Positions 16,098 through 22,854 of a stretch of 34,455 nt of DNA are shown piece after piece. The position numbers were made by a program, and so were the translations under genes. The number at the start of each line of letters is the position of its first letter. The first letter of the stretch is position 1. The stretch comes from JBJXGF01 sp046153015. GTDB taxonomy: Bacteria; Actinomycetota; Acidimicrobiia; Acidimicrobiales; CAIXPF01. The DNA lies in assembly GCA_046153015.1 (NCBI GenBank), contig JBJXGF010000313.1, positions 1-34,455 on the forward strand, in the 5' to 3' direction. The notes under the pieces were generated by a model, which did no database searches, was not told the DNA's origin, and saw only the letters and a program-made list of their open reading frames with translations.

Positions 16098-16997
16098 ATG
16101 TCCGCTGCGCTCACCGTCACGCCTCACGACGGCGCCTGCGGGGCCACCGTGACCGGCGTCGCGCTGGCCGAGCTCGACGCCGCCGACTTCGCCGCCATCG
16201 AACACGCCTTCCACACCTACGGCGTGCTCGCCTTCCCCGACCAGCACCTGAGCGACGAGGAGCACGCCGCCTTCTCCCGGCGCTTCGGCCCCCTGGAGCT
16301 GACCGACACCCGCAAGCTGCACCAGCCCGGGCCCAAGTCCCCGTTCATCCAGCTGGCCAACGTGAACCGGGCCGGCGAGACCGTCGCCGATCCGGAGGCC
16401 AAGCAGAACCAGTTCCTGCGGGCCAACCAGTTCTGGCACACCGACAGCTCGTTCAAGCGGATCGGCGCCAAGGCTTCGCTGCTCAACTGCCGCGCTGCGC
16501 CCTCCTCGGGCGGCGAAACCGAGTACGCCGACATGCGCGCCGGCTACGAGGCGCTCGACCGGGCGCAGCAGGCCCGCTTGGAGGGCTTGGTGGCGGTCCA
16601 TTCGATCGCCTTCTCGCAGAGCCTCGCCCTCGGCGCGCACGACGTGCTCTCCAAGGAGGAGAACGAGAACCTGCCCCCGGTCGAGCATCCGGTGGTGCGG
16701 GTCCACGAGCCGACTGGCCGGCGCAGCCTCTACGTGGGGCGGCACGTGTGGCGCATCCACGGGATGGACGACGCCGACGCCCGCCAGCTGGTCGAGGACC
16801 TCGTCGAGGCGGCGTGCCGTCCGCCCCGCGTCTACACCCACCGGTGGTCGGCCGGGGACCTCGTGATGTGGGACAACCGGTGCATGCTGCACCGCGGCCG
16901 GCCCTGGGACGTGCGGGAGCGGCGGCTCATGCGCCGCACCACGATCGCCGGGGCGGCGCCGCCGGGCGACGTGAACGAATGGGCGCTGCCCGACTGA
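16098..16997 (+). CDS. TauD/TfdA family 2-oxoglutarate-dependent dioxygenase
   Basis: 299 residues from ATG 16098. Fe(II)/2-oxoglutarate enzyme with the full metal triad: His114-Thr-Asp116 in NQFWHTDSSFK and distal His265 in WDNRCMLHRGRPWD, followed by Arg residues (RRLMRRTTIAG) that would bind 2-oxoglutarate. N-terminal GATVTGVALAELDAADFAAI and AFHTYGVLAFPDQHLSDEE are typical. The family hydroxylates taurine, 2,4-D, alkyl sulfates or other acids; the closest feel is the TfdA-type group, but the substrate is not readable. Its stop codon forms the first bases of a dispersed repeat. Confidence 0.92.
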   Translation: MSAALTVTPHDGACGATVTGVALAELDAADFAAIEHAFHTYGVLAFPDQHLSDEEHAAFSRRFGPLELTDTRKLHQPGPKSPFIQLANVNRAGETVADPEAKQNQFLRANQFWHTDSSFKRIGAKASLLNCRAAPSSGGETEYADMRAGYEALDRAQQARLEGLVAVHSIAFSQSLALGAHDVLSKEENENLPPVEHPVVRVHEPTGRRSLYVGRHVWRIHGMDDADARQLVEDLVEAACRPPRVYTHRWSAGDLVMWDNRCMLHRGRPWDVRERRLMRRTTIAGAAPPGDVNEWALPD

Positions 16998-17080
16998 GCC
17001 GAGCGGAACGAGGGCGGCCGAGCGAGCGCCAGCGAGCCGGACGCAGATGGGGTCTGGGGGCGCAGCCCCCAGCGAAGAGG
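16995..17080 (+). repeat. Dispersed intergenic repeat, full copy 1
   Basis: Starts at the TGA stop of the dioxygenase gene and runs through a GAGCG/CGAGC-rich part, the core GCGAGCGCCAGCGAGCCGG, GATGGGGT and a hairpin. Over 53 bases it differs at only two positions from the inverted copy at 25693-25745. It fills the gap between the convergent dioxygenase and GlnRS genes. Confidence 0.85.
17054..17072. terminator. Hairpin of the dispersed repeat, convergent gene gap
   Basis: CTGGGGGC and GCCCCCAG form a perfect 8-bp stem around a GCA loop. Identical to the hairpin at 25693-25711. Both lie between convergent genes, so bidirectional termination is likely, although there is no clear T-tract. Confidence 0.55.
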
Positions 17081-17105
17081 AGGGTCTCGGCCCGGTGCGT
17101 ACGGG

Positions 17106-18785
17106 CTACGAGCCGCGCTTGCGGATCTTCGCCCAGTCGTCCTTCAGGCCGACCGTCCGGTGGAACACGAGCGGCGAGCGGGTGTCGGCGCAGAAGTAGC
17201 CGAGCCGTTCGAACTGGAGGTGCTGGCCCCGCTCGGCCTCGGCCAGGGCCGGCTCGAGCTTGGCGCCGCGCAGCACGTTCAGCGCGGCGGGGTTGAGGAA
17301 CTCGAGCGGGTCGCGGCCCTCGTGGCTGTCGGGGTGCGCCTCGGTGAAGAGCCGCTCGTACAGGCGGACCTCGCCGTCGACCGCGTGGTCGGCCGACACC
17401 CAGTGCAGGGTGGCCCGCACCCGGCGGCCGTCGGGGGCGTCGCCGCCGCGGGTCGCCGGGTCGTACCGGCAGCGCAGCTCCGCCACGGCGCCCTCGGCGT
17501 CTTTCACCACGTCGGTGCAGGTGAGGAAGTAGGCGTAGCGCAGCCGCACCTCGCTGCCGGGGGAGAGCCGGAAGAACTTCTTCGGCGGGTCCTCCATGAA
17601 GTCCTCCGCCTCGAGGTACAGGACGCGCGAGAACGGCACGAGGCGGACGCCCGCCGCCGGGTCCTCGGGGTTGTTCACCGCTGCGAGCTGCTCCACCTCA
17701 CCCTCGGGATAGTTCTCGATGACCACCCGCAGCGGGTGCAGCACCGCCATGCGGCGGATCGCAGTCCGGTTGAGCTCCTCCCGCACGAACGACTCGAGCA
17801 GCTCGATCTCGTGCGTGCCGTTCATGCGGGCCACACCGATGTGGGCGCAGAACGCCCGCAGCGCCGCGGCCGGGTAGCCCAGGCGCCGCAGGCCGCGCAG
17901 GGTCGGCATGCGCGGGTCGTCCCAGCCCTCCACCTGGCCGTTCTCGACGAGCTGGAGCAGCTTGCGCTTGCTGAGCAGGGTGTGGGTGAGGTTGAGCCGG
18001 GCGAACTCGATCTGCTGGGGCCGGTCGCCGGGCAGCTCGAGCTGGTCGAGGCACCAGTCGTAGAGGGGGCGGTGCACGTCGAACTCCAACGTGCAGATCG
18101 AGTGGGTGGTGCCCTCGATGGCGTCGGACTGGCCGTGCGCCCAGTCGTAGGTGGGGTAGATGCACCACGAGTCGCCGGTGCGGTGATGGGCGGCGTGACG
18201 GATCCGGTACAGCACCGGGTCGCGCAGCATCGGGTTCGGGTGGGCCATGTCGATCTTGGCCCGCAGCACCCGCGCGCCGTCGGCGAACTCGCCCGCCCGC
18301 ATGCGCCGGAACAGGTCGAGGTTCTCCTCGACGGCGCGTCCCCGATGCGGGCTGTCCGTGCCCGGCTCGGTGAAGGTGCCCCGGTAGGCCGAGATCGCCT
18401 CGGCGTCGAGGTCGTCGACGTAGGCCAGGCCCTTGCCGATCAGCGTCTCCGCCCACTCGTAGAGCTGCTCGAAGTAGTCGCTCGCGTAGCGGGTGGCGCC
18501 GGCCCACTCGAAGCCCAGCCAGCGGACGTCCTCCTCGATGCCGGTCACGAAGTCCTCGTTCTCGGCCAGGGGGTTCGTGTCGTCCATCCGCAGCGTGCAG
18601 CGGCCCCCGAACTCGGCCGCCAAGCCGAAGTTCAGGCAGATGGACTTGGCGTGGCCGATGTGGAGGTAGCCGTTGGGCTCGGGCGGGAATCGGGTCTGCA
18701 CCCGGCCGGCGAACGCGCCGCTGCGCTGATCGGCGCGGATGCGCTCCCGAATGAAGTCGCTGCTCGGGCCGGCCGGGTCGCTCAT
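17106..18785 (-). CDS. glnS: Glutaminyl-tRNA synthetase
   Basis: 559 residues from ATG 18785, close to the 554 of the E. coli enzyme and collinear with it. Class I signatures: HIGH (residues 42-45 in PEPNGYLHIGHAKSICLNFG) and a KMSKS-like LLSKRKL motif. Gln-specific blocks include VEGWDDPRMPTLRGLRRLGY, MDDTNPLAENEDFV and IDMAHPNPMLRDPVLYRIRH. The C-terminal beta-barrel anticodon-binding domain is complete (VGLKDDWAKIRKRG at the end), with no YqeY extension. It charges tRNA-Gln with Gln directly. Most actinomycetes instead amidate Glu-tRNA-Gln with GatCAB, so the gene is uncommon for the phylum. Confidence 0.96.
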   Translation of the reverse strand: MSDPAGPSSDFIRERIRADQRSGAFAGRVQTRFPPEPNGYLHIGHAKSICLNFGLAAEFGGRCTLRMDDTNPLAENEDFVTGIEEDVRWLGFEWAGATRYASDYFEQLYEWAETLIGKGLAYVDDLDAEAISAYRGTFTEPGTDSPHRGRAVEENLDLFRRMRAGEFADGARVLRAKIDMAHPNPMLRDPVLYRIRHAAHHRTGDSWCIYPTYDWAHGQSDAIEGTTHSICTLEFDVHRPLYDWCLDQLELPGDRPQQIEFARLNLTHTLLSKRKLLQLVENGQVEGWDDPRMPTLRGLRRLGYPAAALRAFCAHIGVARMNGTHEIELLESFVREELNRTAIRRMAVLHPLRVVIENYPEGEVEQLAAVNNPEDPAAGVRLVPFSRVLYLEAEDFMEDPPKKFFRLSPGSEVRLRYAYFLTCTDVVKDAEGAVAELRCRYDPATRGGDAPDGRRVRATLHWVSADHAVDGEVRLYERLFTEAHPDSHEGRDPLEFLNPAALNVLRGAKLEPALAEAERGQHLQFERLGYFCADTRSPLVFHRTVGLKDDWAKIRKRGS

Positions 18786-18855
18786 GGCGCAAAAGGCTGG
18801 TCGGTGCGGGTGGCGCCCGCAAGCCGGAACCGGACCGGCGCCCGATCGGCCCCGC

Positions 18856-19665
18856 TCAGAACAGCCAGCCTTGTCGCAACGGCGGCTGCGCGTCGTGCTC
18901 GATGAACCATTCGGCGCCGAACGCCAGCTCGAACTGCTCGGGGGGCATGGCGAGGAAGAAGCCCGTGTCGGTCACCTGGCTGCGATGGCAGGTGATCGCC
19001 GCCCGCTTGCGCTGGATGAACGCGCGCACGTCGACCTCCAGCGTGAGCTCGGCCTCCGTCATGCCCATCGGGTTGCCGTCGTCGGCGGGGCCGTCGGGGT
19101 CGAACTCGTCGTCCTCGGCGTCGGGGCTGCCGAGCGGGACGCCGGCCTCCCGGGCCGCCGCCATCAGCCGCTTGATCTGGTCGCGGTTCATCGTGGCCTC
19201 GACCACGCGCACGCCGGGCAGGAGCTCCTCGGCCGCCCGGCCGACCCGATACACCTGGATGTGGTCGGGGTGGCCGTAGTTGCCGTGCCAGTCGTAGATC
19301 GTGAGCACGTCGGCCGCCTCCTCGGCGACCACGGCGGCGAGGCGGGCGGAGGCGTCGGCCACGTCGGCCTGGCAGAACGCCGACGGGTCGCCGTTCTGCT
19401 CCCAGCCCGTCATGCCCGAATCGCGGTAGCCGAGCCACACCACGCGGCTGACGCCCAGCACCGCCGCGCTCCGCTCGGTCTCGGCTCGTCGCCGCTCGAC
19501 GAGGGTCTCGCCCGGGGCGAGGTCGTCCGGCTTCTCGCCGTGCGCTCCGTCGGTGGCGACCACCAGCACCACGCGGTGGCCTTCGTCGGCGGCGCGGGCC
19601 ATCGTGCCGCCGGTGGCGATGGCCTCATCGTCGGGATGGGCGTGGAAGCATACGAGCGTGGCCAT
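18856..19665 (-). CDS. PIG-L family zinc deacetylase (MshB/Mca-like)
   Basis: 269 residues from ATG 19665. AHPDDE (residues 9-14) and HPDH (132-135) supply the zinc ligands by analogy with MshB (His10, Asp13, His135). TDGAHGEKPDDL and AETERSAAVLGVSRVVWLGY are also typical. The family includes MshB (GlcNAc-Ins deacetylase) and Mca (mycothiol S-conjugate amidase), the latter usually about 290 residues. The C-terminal part with an acidic insert (DAEDDEFDPDGPADDGNPMG) is more like Mca, but I cannot separate the two by eye. It suggests mycothiol metabolism. It lies 70 bases upstream of glnS on the same strand. Confidence 0.9.
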   Translation of the reverse strand: MATLVCFHAHPDDEAIATGGTMARAADEGHRVVLVVATDGAHGEKPDDLAPGETLVERRRAETERSAAVLGVSRVVWLGYRDSGMTGWEQNGDPSAFCQADVADASARLAAVVAEEAADVLTIYDWHGNYGHPDHIQVYRVGRAAEELLPGVRVVEATMNRDQIKRLMAAAREAGVPLGSPDAEDDEFDPDGPADDGNPMGMTEAELTLEVDVRAFIQRKRAAITCHRSQVTDTGFFLAMPPEQFELAFGAEWFIEHDAQPPLRQGWLF

Positions 19666-19762
19666 GAACGGCCGACCATGCTACCTGGCGGCCGCCGGCG
19701 GGGCGCTCCACCCGCCGCGCCGGGCGCATTAGGGTGAATTTCTGTCCGCGGCCATAGGTCCC

Positions 19763-19791
19763 TTGACACGGCATCGCCGCAGGTGGATCAT
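19763..19791 (+). promoter_or_regulatory. Sigma-70 type promoter of the structured RNA
   Basis: Perfect -35 TTGACA (19763-19768), 17-base spacer, -10 GATCAT (19786-19791, four of six match TATAAT). A start near 19795-19798 is expected. Such a close match to consensus is rare in this GC-rich window, and no coding start follows for about 340 bases. Confidence 0.6.
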
Positions 19792-19797
19792 CGCGTC

Positions 19798-20090
19798 ATC
19801 GACCAAGTCCGCTCGCCAGTCGAGCGGCCGGCTTGAGCGGCACGTGTGCGGCTTACGCCGCGCCGGAAGGGAGGTTGTCGTGGCGCTTCGCGAACCTACC
19901 CACGACCGGAGTCCTCCGGGCTGGATTGCAGCGGTGCGTTAGCCCGCCCGCCTCTCGTTCACCGCGAGGCCCTCTCCGCCCACGGGCTGGCATTCTGCCA
20001 CTGGCACGGCGGGCAACGCAGAGCTCGCGTGCTGGCGTACCGCCATCATCATGCGAAATGGGAGGCCCAGAGTGGCCTCCCATTTCTTCA
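19798..20090 (+). ncRNA. Candidate structured non-coding RNA or attenuated leader
   Basis: About 290 bases between a consensus-like promoter and an intrinsic terminator, in a 474-base gap (19666-20139). Stems I can pair by eye: CCGCTCG/CGAGCGG (19809-19827, 7 bp, 5-base loop); CCGGC/GCCGG (19828-19832 with 19862-19866) enclosing GCGGC/GCCGC (19848-19861); GTCGTGG/CCACGAC (19877-19883 with 19900-19906); CCGGA/TCCGG (19906-19919); AGCCCG/CGGGCT (19941-19946 with 19983-19988) enclosing GCCTC/GAGGC; TGGCA/TGCCA (19988-20000); GCACG/CGTGC (20004-20032); TGGCG/CGCCA (20033-20045). The stems follow each other almost without gaps. Short overlapping reading frames here look unlike protein. I find no tmRNA, RNase P, SRP or 6S signature. 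The raiA-motif RNAs of Actinomycetota and Bacillota are one candidate family to test. Confidence 0.6.
20055..20086 (+). terminator. Strong intrinsic terminator hairpin
   Basis: GAAATGGGAGGCC (20055-20067) and GGCCTCCCATTTC (20074-20086) form a perfect 13-bp stem with a CAGAGT loop, followed by TTCATATCT. The top A-T pairs and pyrimidine tail resemble a rho-independent terminator. It ends the candidate RNA, 53 bases before the hemerythrin-like start codon. Confidence 0.8.
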
Positions 20091-20139
20091 TATCTGAAGG
20101 TCTTGTTCCGCTGTTCATCTTGCCGATCGGGGTTCTGCC

Positions 20140-20610
20140 ATGGCCGACATCCTCTCTCCGAGCACCGCGCTCAGCACCGTGCTGGAGGTACGCGAGCGCC
20201 TGCATCAGGCGCTGGTCGGTCTGGAGGCGGCGCTGGCCGAGCCGGCGGCGGGGCGCACCGCACCCTGGGCGGCGGGCGTCCGTGAGCGGCTCCGGGCCAT
20301 CATCGACGTGTTCGCCGAGCACGTGACCGCCACCGAGGGCCCGGGCGGCCTCTACGACGACATCGGCGAGCGGGCCCCCCGCCTGTCCCGCCGGGTGGCG
20401 GCGCTGCGGGAGGAGCACGGCGACATCGCCGACGCCATCGCCGACGTGCAGGCGGCGCTGGCCGCAGGGCCCGGCATCGACGACGACGGGCTGGCCGAGC
20501 AGGTCCGGCGGGCAGCGTTGCGCCTGCTCGGGCTTCTCACCCGCCACCGCCAGCGCGGCGCCGATCTCACCTACCAGGCCTACCACTCCGACATCGGCGG
20601 CGCCGGCTGA
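20140..20610 (+). CDS. Hemerythrin-like four-helix protein
   Basis: 156 residues from ATG 20140, with a weak GGGG about 8 bases upstream. All-helical, with one His per predicted helix in the spacing of hemerythrin/HHE domains: RLHQALVGLEAAL, DVFAEHVTATEGPGGLYDDI, LREEHGDIADAIADVQAAL and LLTRHRQRGADLTYQAY. If correct it binds a di-iron centre and senses or handles oxygen, NO or iron; the metal ligands are inferred. It lies just after the terminator of the structured RNA, so its expression could depend on read-through or on its own weak promoter. Its TGA stop starts a dispersed repeat copy. Confidence 0.6.
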   Translation: MADILSPSTALSTVLEVRERLHQALVGLEAALAEPAAGRTAPWAAGVRERLRAIIDVFAEHVTATEGPGGLYDDIGERAPRLSRRVAALREEHGDIADAIADVQAALAAGPGIDDDGLAEQVRRAALRLLGLLTRHRQRGADLTYQAYHSDIGGAG

Positions 20611-20667
20611 GCGCAGCGAAGCCGGCCGACCGTGCGAGCGCCAGCGAGCCGGTCGGCGAGCGGCGGG
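20608..20667 (+). repeat. Dispersed intergenic repeat, partial copy 3
   Basis: Begins at the TGA of the hemerythrin-like gene (TGAGCGCAGCGAAG) and contains the core GCGAGCGCCAGCGAGCCGG, but lacks GATGGGGT and the hairpin. Confidence 0.75.
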
Positions 20668-20697
20668 CGGCCGGGATTCGGTCCAGTTCGATTGGGT

Positions 20698-20737
20698 ATG
20701 CGTCGCAACTAATCGATATCTATTCGTTGCGACGCAT
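20698..20737. promoter_or_regulatory. 40-bp near-perfect palindrome (operator-like)
   Basis: Arms ATGCGTCGCAAC (20698-20709) and GTTGCGACGCAT (20726-20737) are perfect inverted repeats. Including the AT-rich centre, 18 of 20 positions are symmetric about 20717/20718. It lies in a 299-base gap between two rightward genes, with a repeat copy on each side. No T-tract follows. An operator, a recombination site or a hairpin are all possible. Confidence 0.6.
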
Positions 20738-20785
20738 TCGGCAACGGATAGCCGGTCTCGAGGCCACTGGGTGGGCGGGATTCGG

Positions 20786-20827
20786 CGCCGACCGCGCGAG
20801 CGCAGCGAGCCGGGCGGCGATGGGGTG
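20786..20827 (+). repeat. Dispersed intergenic repeat, partial copy 4
   Basis: Carries GACCGCGCGAGCGCAGCGAG, CCGGGCGGCGATGGGGT, i.e. the core and the GATGGGGT segment, without the terminal hairpin. Confidence 0.7.
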
Positions 20828-20909
20828 TGCGTTCGCGGTCGTGTAGCGTCGCTGTTCGGGAGCGCCGGGAAGCCTGGTCGGCGACCGGTTCTGCGACCCC
20901 GGAGCTCCC

Positions 20910-21842
20910 ATGGTCGATGCCGTCGTCCTCGTCCTCGGTGTCCTGGCCGCCGCCCTCGGCGGTGAGCTGTTCGTGCGGGGTGCGGTCGGCCTGGCCAGCT
21001 GGGCGCGCGTGCCCGCCGGCATCATCGGCGTCACCGTCGCCGCCTTCGCCACCTCGAGCCCGGAGATGTCGGTCGCCATCCAGTCCGCGGTCGCCCGTGA
21101 ACCGGAGATCGCCCTCGGGGACGCGCTCGGCAGCAACGTCGTCAATCTCGGCATCGTGCTCGGCGTCACCCTCCTGCTCGGGCCCCTGGCGGTGGTGCGC
21201 GCCGAGGTGCGCCGCGACCTCGCGACAGCGGCGCTCGCGCCGGTGCTCACGGTCGCGGTGCTCGTGGACGGCCGCATGGTGCGGGTAGAGGCCACGGTGC
21301 TTCTGGTGGTGTTCGTGGCGTGGCTGGTGCTGGTGGGCCGTGACGCGCTTCGCCGGCGGTCGGCGGTGACCGAGGCGGTCGACCCGCCCCGCCGGCTGGC
21401 GGCGGTGGCGTCGGCCCTCGGCGGCCTGGCGTTCCTCGTGGTGGCTGGCCGTCTGATCGTGGAGGCGGCCAAAGGCATCGGCGACACCTTCGGCCTCGAT
21501 CCGTACGTGGTGGGCGCCACGTTGGTGGCGCTGGGCACGTCGGCGCCGGAGCTGGCCACCGCCATCGTCAGTCGGGCGCGCGGCCATGTGGAGGTGGGGG
21601 TCGGCACGGTGCTCGGCAGCAACGTGTTCAACAACCTCTGGATCGTGGGGTTGGCCGGGGTGATCGAGCCCATCCGGGCCGACGCCGCCGACGTGCTGGT
21701 GGCGGTCGGCGGCTCCCTGGTGGCGTTGGCCCTCGTCGTCCCGCCGCGGGTCGGCCTGCTCCCGCTGTGGCGCGGCGTGGCGCTCGTCGCCGTGGCGGTG
21801 GCCTACGCCGCCGGCACGCTCGCGCTCGGCTCCAGCAGTTGA
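20910..21842 (+). CDS. CaCA family sodium/calcium exchanger (YrbG type)
   Basis: 310 residues from ATG 20910. Two homologous halves carry the alpha repeats: VTVAAFATSSPEMSVAIQSA then ALGDALGSNVVNLGIVLGVT, and ATLVALGTSAPELATAIVSR then VGTVLGSNVFNNLWIVGL. The acidic residues in the SSPE and SAPE motifs form the ion site in this superfamily. About ten membrane helices are expected. It exchanges Ca2+ (or another cation) for Na+ or H+ at the cytoplasmic membrane. With the GDT1-type gene at 15504 this is the second divalent-cation exporter candidate in the window. It converges on the LLM gene, 31 bases apart. Confidence 0.93.
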   Translation: MVDAVVLVLGVLAAALGGELFVRGAVGLASWARVPAGIIGVTVAAFATSSPEMSVAIQSAVAREPEIALGDALGSNVVNLGIVLGVTLLLGPLAVVRAEVRRDLATAALAPVLTVAVLVDGRMVRVEATVLLVVFVAWLVLVGRDALRRRSAVTEAVDPPRRLAAVASALGGLAFLVVAGRLIVEAAKGIGDTFGLDPYVVGATLVALGTSAPELATAIVSRARGHVEVGVGTVLGSNVFNNLWIVGLAGVIEPIRADAADVLVAVGGSLVALALVVPPRVGLLPLWRGVALVAVAVAYAAGTLALGSSS

Positions 21843-21873
21843 CGGCGCCCGAGCGCAGCGCAGCGCGCGCGGC

Positions 21874-22800
21874 TCAGAGCAGGGCGGCAGCTTCGGCCAG
21901 CAGCTCCAGGTGCTCGAGGTCGGCGAGGTCGAGCACCTGGAAGTAGATCCGCTGGGCGCCCGCGTCGCGGTAGCCGGCCACCTTCGCCGCCACCTCCTCG
22001 ACCGTGCCGGCGGCGCCGTTCTCGCGCAGCTCGTCCAGCTCGCGACCGATGGCCGCCGCCCGGCGGGCCAGCTCGGCGTCGGTGCGGCCGCAGCAGGCCA
22101 CCAGCGCCGCCGACAGCTTGAGCGTGGCCGGGTCGCGCCCCACCTGCTCGCAGGCCTGGCGCACGTTGTCGCAGGTGCGGGCGAAGCTGCGCAGCGGCAC
22201 GAACGCCCGGTTGAACTCGGCGGCGAACCGGGCGGTGAGCGCGGCGGTCTTGCGGCGACCGCCGCCGCCGATGATCACCGGCGGCCCGGGCCGCTGGGCG
22301 GGCTTGGGCAGGGCCGGCGACTCCTCGAGCCGGTAGTGGCGGCCCTCGTAGCTGAAGCGCTCGCCGAGCGGGGCGCCCCAGAGCCCGGTGATCACCTCGA
22401 GCTGCTCGGTGAGCAGCTCGAATCGCTCCGCCACCCCGGGGAAGGGGATGCCGTATGCCCGGTGCTCCGCCTCGTACCAGCCGGCGCCGAAGCCGAACTC
22501 GACGCGCCCGCCGCTCATGTCGTCCACCTGGGCGACGGCGATGGCCAGCGGGCCGGGGAGGCGGAACGTGGCCGGCGACACCAGGGTCCCGAGGCGGATC
22601 GAGGTGGTCTCGCGGGCGATCCCGCCCAGCGTGACCCACGCGTCGGTCGGGCCGGGCAGGCCGCTCACCGAGCCCATCTTGAGGTAGTGGTCGGACCGGA
22701 AGAAGCCGGTGAAGCCCAACCGTTCGGCCGCCTGGGCCACGGCGAGCAGGGCGGCGTAGCCCGCTCCTTGCTGCGGTTCGGTGAAGATGCATGCCTCCAT
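21874..22800 (-). CDS. LLM class flavin/F420-dependent oxidoreductase
   Basis: 308 residues from ATG 22800. Luciferase-like TIM barrel: AERLGFTGFFRSDHYLKMG (residues 27-45), TTSIRLGTLVSPATFRLPGP, AVAQVDDMSGGRVEFGFGAG and PPVIIGGGGRRKTAALTARF. In actinomycetes most such proteins use F420 rather than FMN. The substrate is unknown. Divergent from a CaiB gene (54 bases), so the two probably share control and a catabolic route. Confidence 0.92.
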   Translation of the reverse strand: MEACIFTEPQQGAGYAALLAVAQAAERLGFTGFFRSDHYLKMGSVSGLPGPTDAWVTLGGIARETTSIRLGTLVSPATFRLPGPLAIAVAQVDDMSGGRVEFGFGAGWYEAEHRAYGIPFPGVAERFELLTEQLEVITGLWGAPLGERFSYEGRHYRLEESPALPKPAQRPGPPVIIGGGGRRKTAALTARFAAEFNRAFVPLRSFARTCDNVRQACEQVGRDPATLKLSAALVACCGRTDAELARRAAAIGRELDELRENGAAGTVEEVAAKVAGYRDAGAQRIYFQVLDLADLEHLELLAEAAALL

Positions 22801-22854
22801 CGCCGGGCGACCCTATCCGCCGCCCCCGACCGCCGCGGCCTACAGTCCCCGCCC

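Noticed and set aside
19798..20090. tmRNA, RNase P RNA, SRP RNA, 6S RNA or cobalamin riboswitch
   Set aside because: I looked for the tmRNA ends, the GAGGAAAGTCC block of RNase P, the SRP Alu/GGAAG core, the single long bulged hairpin of 6S and the B12 box, and found none.
19833..20285. Overlapping short reading frames across the structured RNA
   Set aside because: No ribosome binding sites, no recognisable family and mixed composition; the hairpins, promoter and terminator explain the region better.
20698..20737. XerCD dif site
   Set aside because: AT-rich centre and two-fold arms are dif-like, but the arms do not match the known dif arm sequences and the spacing between half-sites differs; kept as an unexplained palindrome.
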